Source: Choristocarpus tenellus KU-1152 (taxonomy: Eukaryota; Phaeophyceae). Taken from it: 21,933 bases of DNA. Of this stretch, positions 10,601 through 19,600 are shown piece by piece. Below the pieces are notes generated by a model, which did not search any database, was not told the origin of the DNA, and was given only the letters and a program-made list of their open reading frames with translations. The stretch is taken from contig CAXNAD020000316.1 of NCBI GenBank assembly GCA_964200185.2, positions 1 to 21,933 of the forward strand, given 5' to 3'. Both the position numbers and the translations under genes were made by a program. Every line of letters starts with the position of its first letter. Within the stretch, counting starts at the first letter, position 1.

Positions 10601-13600
10601 CCTCCTCCCTCAAATCTTGTGCTACACCCACCTCTGCTCGGCAGGGAAGCCTTGCATCTATTTTTGGTCCAGCCTATTAGTGGGAATAGTGACAGATAGA
10701 TAGTGCTTCCCAGTGGCCTTCAGAAAATATAAACCAGAACTCGGTAAAAGAAAGTCAGGCATTGATGGGGTTCAAACCATCAAAATTAATGTGCCGAACA
10801 GGTCCTCAAGACCTAAGCCACAAAGACTCTAGATTATTAGATCTTACTAATATGTCCAAATATATCCCCACTACCACACCATTCGTTCACGTTTTCTGCG
10901 ATACTTTTACGGTTTTGCAACACACAGGAGGGTACATTGTACAGAATGTGCACCAAACTAATCGAGAGGGTAGGCAGGGTTGTATTTTAAGGACCTACAG
11001 AAAGGGAAAAAAGACGCAATATTGTACAATAGCAGCAAGAGTCTGTGTTTCATTGTGATGAAACTTTGTGCATGGAAAGATGGAATATCAATCTTGCGTA
11101 CACTAATGTTGAACACGATGTAATGAAATAAAGTGTATTGCACAGGGTAAGAAAGGTGGCTTAGAGTGCAGGAGGTTCAAAACCTACCCACCTCATAAAA
11201 TTTTGCCTACCTCTCCATTGGTGTGGCTCTGTTGGTGTTGGTGTACCTTTGGTTTTATTGAAATCAGATACAAAGGTGTTCAACCTACTAACTTGACGTA
11301 CTAGATAGGGAGGAAAGTAGAGAACAGTAAAACCTATAATTTTCCACACCCCACACATATTAGAAGTACTATTCTTAATATGTTCAAAAAAGCTCCCACT
11401 GAGAGTCGAACTCAGGACCTGCAGCTTACTAAGCTGACGCTCTACCACTGAGCTATAGGAGCCAATAACTAGATTTATTAAGTCCGAAAATTACATATAT
11501 TTATCTATTACAACCTACTGTATTTTTATTAGGTCCTGAGTATAGTCTCCTTTTTGGTGCTACTCAAACACAGCTGTCACTCCACAAGAATCCCACAACC
11601 ATACTTATGACTGATTCGCTCAACCTATCAACCTTTCAAGTATATGCATGTAGCTTTGTGAACCACCAATAATATATCCAGAAATTGTGGAATGACACTA
11701 AGTAAGAAATTGGAGGTTGGTAGAGCTGGATATTACGGCATACATTTATCATGAACGGTACAATAAATTTCATGAATACAATCCACAGTTTTATTCTTTG
11801 TCGTGCCATACTGCAGACTAAACTGAAGTCCTATTTAAAGCCCTGCAACCTATTCCCCGTGTATGCCTGCCCCCAAGAGATCGTTTTTGGATACTTCCTT
11901 GCAGAGTCCTGCTCCTATTAACATCATCTAGAACAATTAGAGGCAAGCTATAAATCTGCATGTAAAATACATCACCTTCCACAAAGGTCGCCTACCTCCT
12001 CTCCCACGTTCCCCACAAAAGAGGTACACTTTCCTGAGCATAGTGGGTATGATAAATACTGTTCCAATCTCTGTTGTATTGAAGAAGAGTGCTACACATC
12101 AGGCCATTCGGATATGGTTACCTACAAAATTATGGGATTGAGAAGGTCAGATTTGAAGGACACATACTTATCATTAATAGCACTTTCTTTTTTCCAACCG
12201 TTTCACTACCATGCCTCGAATTAAACCCATGAGTTCACATTCAACTCGATAATTTTTGAGGTTATTCCCGGCATTGGGTCAGAGAGGGACTTGCTCAAAG
12301 GTTCCCTCAAGAAATATAACCAACAGCAATGCCGCTGTTTGTGAGATGTGGAAAGGGCCCAATGAGTAATGAAAGGACTGTGTAGTACCCACTGGGTCCT
12401 AGATGACAAACCTGCATTGCATCGAGAATGGCAATAACTCCCCCCCCCTCCATCACTAGGTATCTGTTCCGGTCACAGTTGTGGGAGGCGTTTGTTATCG
12501 CAGTGCACGCCTGCCCCTGCACCTCAACGTCTTTGGGGAAGGTGCGCATGGCACTAAGAATTGCGGCTACACCTCCGCTTGATCCCACCTGCAGACCGCA
12601 GAGTAGCATACACCAAACGATTTTTCAGAGAACAGCAGGTACATGCTACACCTTGATGTCACTACATTCAGGCTCAAAGTATCTGGGGAGGGGGAGGGGA
12701 GGGCTACATGAGGGTATCCATTCGGACCCTGACCAGGGGAAGTGCACTTACATTATCCATCCGATGCATACAATCAAATCACCCAAAAACAGTGACATGG
12801 AAAAATGGGCCCTGAATGGACAGCCGCCACCCCCCACATACTTTGACCCTCACTTGAGATGGAGCTTTGGTTGGCTCAGTCTTGGTATGTGCTTTGTGGA
12901 AACTCTTATGATTGGAAAATATGTTTGAAGCATCTTGTAATGTGAGGCAACCCCTCCCCCCCCCATTTTTTTTGCAATATTTGAACTCTCCAAACTATGT
13001 ATTTACACACCTCAATACGGTTAACATCATTGCCAAAGGAGAGGTGGGCGAGCGTCTTGGTTCCGCTGACCTGCACAACAAAGGAGAATAAAAATTAAAA
13101 TAGTGGATAAGGAGAGGTGCGATGGAGATGATGGACAGTAGGGGTGAGGGAATAAAACCTGGTTGCTGTGTAGCACCTTCACTAGTGGACCCTGTGCTTC
13201 TGCTTTGGTGAGATTGTTTTTGTTTGCTTGTGACTGAATGTTCTGCTTGAAGTGTGCAAAATAACGCCTTCAACAAGAGCCTTACGTATTTCAATGAATT
13301 AAAGTGCTGAACAAGAAGTTAGGCGTTTCTTTGGATTTTGTGACATGCGGTAGAGGGTGTGGGAACAGCAGGGCTGGAATGCAGTGTTTATGACTTGACG
13401 TGTTCTCCCTGTGGACTGCCCACAATTTCGGAAAATTCCTGATTTCCAAGTTGTGAAAAGTCTCGTTTTTGCGAGGAGCGGTATGAAGATGTGATGTTTA
13501 CAGCTATCAATATAAGCAGTTCTGCGTACACTGTCAACTTATTTTTTTTGCATGGTCATACCGTGGTGTGCACTAACCAAATTTATATTTTAAATGCTGC

Positions 13601-16600
13601 TGACAAGAGCATGAGGTGGTAGAATCTTGAAAAACGGTACACATTGGGGATGTGTTGGGTGAAGGCGTTCTATGGAGGTGAGGTCCCTGATGTCGCTTCT
13701 GCAGGCTTGGTATATGTGCAATGGTACCCCCATATGAGAGGTTGTGAGGAAATATTTCGATTCTTTAGGTATCAGATATTGAAGGTAGCCTTCTTCAGTG
13801 GTTCTCTTGGACTTCTCCAACAGACCAATGAAGGGTGTTGCTGCAAAAAAATGTGGTAAATGCCAAATTTCCGTCAACCGAACATAGGACTAGCATCTCA
13901 GTGGAGGGGTAAGACTCTAGGGCTTTTGCTACTAACAATGCAATGACTTCTTCATGTACCACTAGAGATTTTATGGATAATATACTGCATCACCCCACCA
14001 AAGCGCACCCTCCCCGAAAGGAGGCAGTAGCAGAGTCGAAGCCTTACTTCCTTGGGAGATGTGGAGTGACACTCGTTGGAGGATGTAGGTGTTGAGGCTA
14101 CTGTCCAATGTTAAAACAGCAAAAATCTGGGACCACCTAACCCTAACCCTAAAAAAAATACAATACAATAGAAATCAAGTATGTTTACGGTGAAAACCAA
14201 AACCTTGCTGCACAATATATGTGCAACAGGTGGGTTTCAGCAGTATGTGGAAAAATTATATGAAGTATTGTTTGCAACAGCATATATTTTCACCAAAAAT
14301 ATGTTTATTTGTTCATTTTGAGAGTAAAGCCTATATATAAGGTGCAAAACCAAAAGCCTAAAGTACCAAATCAGAAAATGAACATAATAATGGTCTACAA
14401 CTACAATTTCCCAAAGAATGTGTTGTTCCCTTGGGTTGTCCACGCAGAATGCATAGCATACATGTACCGAGGGATTATGCACAGGGTGCAATTCCACTGG
14501 CATTGTGAGGACGAATTCTACCTTAATTAGCATTGTTGCTTCCAACAATGACTTATTCTTAATTAGTTTGTGACTGTACGCAGGCATGCAGGCATTTTAA
14601 CAGTCAACCTAAATACTTAAAGTGCATTAGGTCTCCGAAGACATGGTGTAAACTTTGTCACTACCTTTATTCTCAAGGGAGAAGTTTTTGTTCAGGCACA
14701 TGCTGCTCAACTTTTATGTAGGACTCTAGTCCACATAGTATGCCTGTCTTGTGACTGGGGATGTACGAATAACCCACTCCGATACCATTTTGATGACATA
14801 CGATGCAAAATAGAGTGCTTTGGTGTGACAGTACTTCCTCCTAACTTCCGGAAGACATACTATAGGTGGAGGAGGAGCAAGCTATTTTTTTTCCAAATGT
14901 GACAACACCTTAGTAAAATAACAAGGTGAATCCCATGATGACTGCTCTGTGATTCTTGGGTGGTACTGACCTGCACCAGTGCATCAGAAGGGAAGTTCTC
15001 CATGGCCCTCACAGTCACTGCAATCCCCCCTGCCGCTGCCACTTCGGTCCGCTCCTTATCACCTTCCATTGCACAAGAATACATGTGTGTGTTGAACTGA
15101 AGCCTCTTTTGGTATAGTGCAATGCCGCTAAATGTCTTGTGTCAATATATGTTTTGTTCCACAACTTTCTGGTGACTGTCTATGGTTGAGGTGAACCGTG
15201 AGGTTGACCTTACAAGGCTGTAGGTAACGTTATTATGAAGAAACCGACAACACCCTCAGAAAATGTTGGGTAACTGATTATTCAGTTACAACTCAGTGAT
15301 CTTTTGATCCGTTTAGGCACACCGCAGACCCATCGCAGGAATGCAGAAGCCACACCCTCGAGAGTCAATGTATCTTAGAGGGTAGAGCCACTTCCACTTT
15401 GGAACCAAAATCCAATGTTGCAATTTTGATGAAATTCTGGCTGTCTTGTTTGTTACGAGATGTCAATATCCTTGTTCCGGACACACCTTTTCATAACGTA
15501 TACATTTTACCTACTCCGAAACATTTTGGAGTAGGTAGAGAGCCAAATTATCTTAGAGGGTAGGGCCGCGTCCATTTGGGGACCAAAATCCAATGTTACG
15601 ATTTTGATGTTATTTTGGCTGTCTTGTTTGTTAGGAAGTGTTGATATCCTTGTTCCAGACACACCTTTTCATAACGGATACATTTTGCCTACTCCGAAAC
15701 ATTTTGGAGTAGGAAAATGTCATAAAAAAACCCTATGGAAGCCAAGCCCTGAATGTACAACCAGGGCAAAACTCGTACCCTCTAAGATACTTTCACTCAG
15801 AATTTCATTAAAACCCGTGGGAATCAAGCTCCAAATGGACAAACAGGGAAAAACTCGTACCCTCTAAGATACTTTCACTCTCAACAGAATGAATACCATG
15901 CGTTCCACCCCTGTGTGAGGGTGCAACAACGAACACTCTCAATTCACGGGGTAAAAAAAAGAAAAGATAGTCATATTTCACCACACAGTATTGCTCTGAA
16001 TATGATCTGCACATCCCAGGGCGCACCCTTGTATGCCAGGTCCCTCAGAGCACGAAGACCCCGCCACTGGATGTCCTGCTTCTTAGTGTATTGCCGAAGA
16101 AGCTCTGTCACACCCCCTGGCCCTTTTGCCCATGTGGAGATTCGAAATGGAAGGGCGGGGGGTGGAGGACAACACAGATAAGGCGAGGTAGTCGTTTTGG
16201 GGTCTAAAATTCTGGCATGGGGGCATTGCTATTTCCTCATGATCGATTGAGCCAAATCAAATGAGAGGTAGGCAGGTTTGGACCCTTTTTCATTTTAAGC
16301 CGTCTTTCTCGCCCTGTGCAATGATATCTCAGAATTGATATTCCTCTCTCCACACAAAAAATAACACTACACTTGGAGGAAGCACTCTTTCTGCATTTTG
16401 TGCAGAATTACATCTTTTTTGGATTTTCTCAGGGTCCTTAAAAAGCAACTCTGCCCACCTCTCAGTTGGTTTGACTGATTGTTGGCCAATAATCATTTAG
16501 CCACATTTTTCTTTCTTGCTTCTTGGTGCAAATATGCATTTTTATGTGTGCACTTGCTCTTGCCCGTCCTCCTCAACGCCGAAATATTTGGTAACTCGTA

Positions 16601-19600
16601 ATTCACTTCCATCTTCACATGATATCACACATACGTTAGAGTGCTTGTAGGACTGGTCTACATATGTGTTGTTGCTTGGATTGATTCTTGACACAGCAGA
16701 GTGTTCAATTCATGCCACATCCGGACAACTGATATGGCAAAGGCTGAATGATTTTTTGGGTCCAGAATGACACTATTTATCATCCTCTGACCAGGGACTC
16801 CATATGAAATATAGCTTCTTCAGAATATTTTTCCCACCTGTTGCCGTAGCCTCCTTCAATAGTACGGGCACATCCAGTTCTTCATCGCTCTCTGTGATAT
16901 ATCCATCCACGCCTTCGCTGCATGACCTCATTCATTTTGGATACAATCAGACAGATGAAGAAGTCAGGGGGCTAGCTTCTTGAATAGACCACCAAGTTGA
17001 ATGGCCCACCACGTCCTTCAACAACCACAAGGAGAGGAGAATTCTCCATGTAGTAATGGTGTGCCAGAATTGTCTTCCCTCAAAGGGGCTAATCGATCCT
17101 CTTCTATAGGCAGTGTGAGCTATCTGCTTTCTTCACTGTGAAACGGTCACTACTACATCATACCTTTATGATACTTTTCTTGTTGTGTGCTTGAGTGTTT
17201 GTTGCATTATCTGCTTCGCCCTTGTACAATTTGTAACCTAGTCGAGATCGGCACAAAGTATGCTTTCCTATCTTATCCGTTCAGGCTTTGACAATTGCCA
17301 TCATCATGTCGGAAATCTATTGTAGTGACTTGGTAACTCTCTTTCAATTTTGGAGAATCATTGCGGATGAATCACCTCACCCCTCATGGTATTCGTCGAA
17401 GATTCCGTTCTTGGCGGATCTCTTGTCCTTGTTGAAGAGCCAGGGAGCTTCTGCTCGCATCTTTTTTATCTGCTTTCGCAGGGTGGCTACCTCTCCCTAA
17501 CAGTGTGGTTCAGTTACAAGGTAGGGTTGTTCCAATCGAAATAATCTACATAGGACATAAGTTTGGTCTGCCAGAGATATGCGACAGACAGTGTGCTCGT
17601 GGTGTGCGGTTCCTTACGGTTTCATTTACTTTTTTCTGTTGATTTGTTTTTTCATTTACCTGCACCGTAGTAGGGATGCGATATATATAGAGCTGCCTTT
17701 GCTCCTAATATGTTGCCATTTGAGTTGCCCCCGTTGTCCAAATGTCCCCGATAAATCTTCCTTCTGCAATGCCAACACTCAATCGAGACGTACTATTGGT
17801 CCGTTACCTGAGCTCTTTCCTTGGCCTCTCGCTCCTTCTGCACATGGCGATGCATCACATCCTCGGCTTTTGCAGCTTTGTTGGCACTTTTCTCCATGTC
17901 GGCCCTTAATATGCAGCGCATGAGTGGCGGTCGGTCAGGACTGCTAGAGATTGAATTAGAAGTTGCGTACATCTCATACTTTGGTTGTTCCGGCATGTGT
18001 TGGTGCTACAAGCAATGAGCACCCAGTGGTACATAATGGTTGATACTCAGATTATGGTAATGAGGGCTCCATGATCAAGTTTCTACAATACATGTGTCCA
18101 TGTAGGTATGTGTTTTCGGTATCAGATAGAGATTGTGTTAGGTACAGGACTCTAAGTCAAGCGGAAAAGGGGATGGATTGGGTACGACCAGCATGGGATC
18201 AATATCCTGAACTTAGCAACAAAGACATCACGTAGAGTCCTCTATCCTTTCAATACCAATTTCATGAAAGGGAGTGGGCATCATCATCGCCCCACTCTAT
18301 GCGTACCCTTTTTTTTTCTTTTGGATTAGTACTTCTTTATCATCGTACTCTTTGGATATTGGCATTGCATCGAGCTGGTATGGCCATGGAATTTAAGACT
18401 GTTCATTCAGCCAAGACATACCAACAGTAAGGAAATAAAATAGTATGTTGCATGTTTTAAAATTATGAGCGTATCTTATTTATGATGCTCCTTGCATACT
18501 AGGGAATTCAACAGCATGTCCAATAAGAAAAACTTTATCTCATCTATCGTTGGTCTCCATACAAACACAACAGTTGTTGACCCAACACTGGTCGAGAATA
18601 CTTTCTAGCAGAAATTCATCACCGGTTGTAAACGGTTGTCAGTACAAAATCCGAGATCAGGACATCTGCCAGACCCGCTAGCTATACAAGCAACATGGGA
18701 TTGCCTCTGGTTGGTCCTGAATATTGATTACCCCCTACTCTTGTGGTCTATCTACACTGAGTACAATCCCGTGTAAATGGAACAGCTTCAATTTCTTTTC
18801 AAAAAATGCCGCTGGGATAAACTCTTCCGTGGGTTCTATTCCCCTTACCCCATATGTCTGTTCCGATATTTCCCGCCAACTGTGTATACAGCTTCAATAG
18901 CAACACTAGATGCACTGCACTGGGCTCAGTCAAGGGGGCATAATTAATGTCAAATATTTTAATACAAGTTTAAACATTTCTGACAAGCAGCCGGCATGAA
19001 TATCACAAATGAAGTCCAAAACCAAGTCTAAGAAAAGCAATAATAAATCTAACCCCGTTGATTATGGCCCTAGACACAAAACTGTGCCTACACAGTAGAT
19101 AGAAAGCAGAAGACTTCACAGGATAATCATGAATCAAACTATTCTTGGTCAAAGAGCTCGTTTTCTTTTTTCCATAGACATGCCATTGCCACATTATTTT
19201 GAATCCTTCACCCTATTCCCAGATGCTGCCTGGTTCCTCTTGTCCCCAGCAATAATTTAACACAGCTCACTCAAACCCTAACTTGCCAGCACTGATTTGT
19301 CAAAATATTCCTCCCTACACAACACAGCAACATCTGCAGAGCTATGGAGCTCTACCAGCTTCTAACAATCCGAACTCGATTATCATTTGCAATGGACCCT
19401 TGAAGGCTACGAAATCTTGTCCTAGAGTATTCTCCTCTCTGACGTGAGGCACAGGGCTTAGGCTAAGGGTTAGGGTCACTTACTGCTGGTTCGCGACACT
19501 CTCCCATTCGAGTGTGATGTACTGCTTCTCTGTCTCGTAGCTGCATCTCATGTAATCCAAGAAAGCACAATTTGACGATCGGTTGTAATCCGAGTAGATG

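Larger units (their letters stand above)
9645..12411 (-). other. Intron 11 of the armadillo gene (2,767 bp), hosting a tRNA gene
   Basis: This is the largest intron. It contains a family C element (about 10236-10391), a tRNA-like/short-repeat trace near 11156-11235 and the tRNA-Thr gene at 11391-11462. The rest shows no coding signal; open frames such as 9789-10028 and 10338-10703 lack any family pattern. Confidence 0.7.

Noticed and set aside
10760-10790. TGATGG-GGTTCAAA-CCATCA hairpin resembling a tRNA T arm
   Set aside because: No matching acceptor, D or anticodon arms could be built around it.
12428-12928. 166-codon plus-strand frame
   Set aside because: It is antisense to armadillo exon 11 and runs across a family C element; a shadow frame.
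18780-18860. Minus-strand segment EEFIPAAFFEKKLKL
   Set aside because: Protein-like, but acceptor and donor phases do not fit exons 4 and 5.
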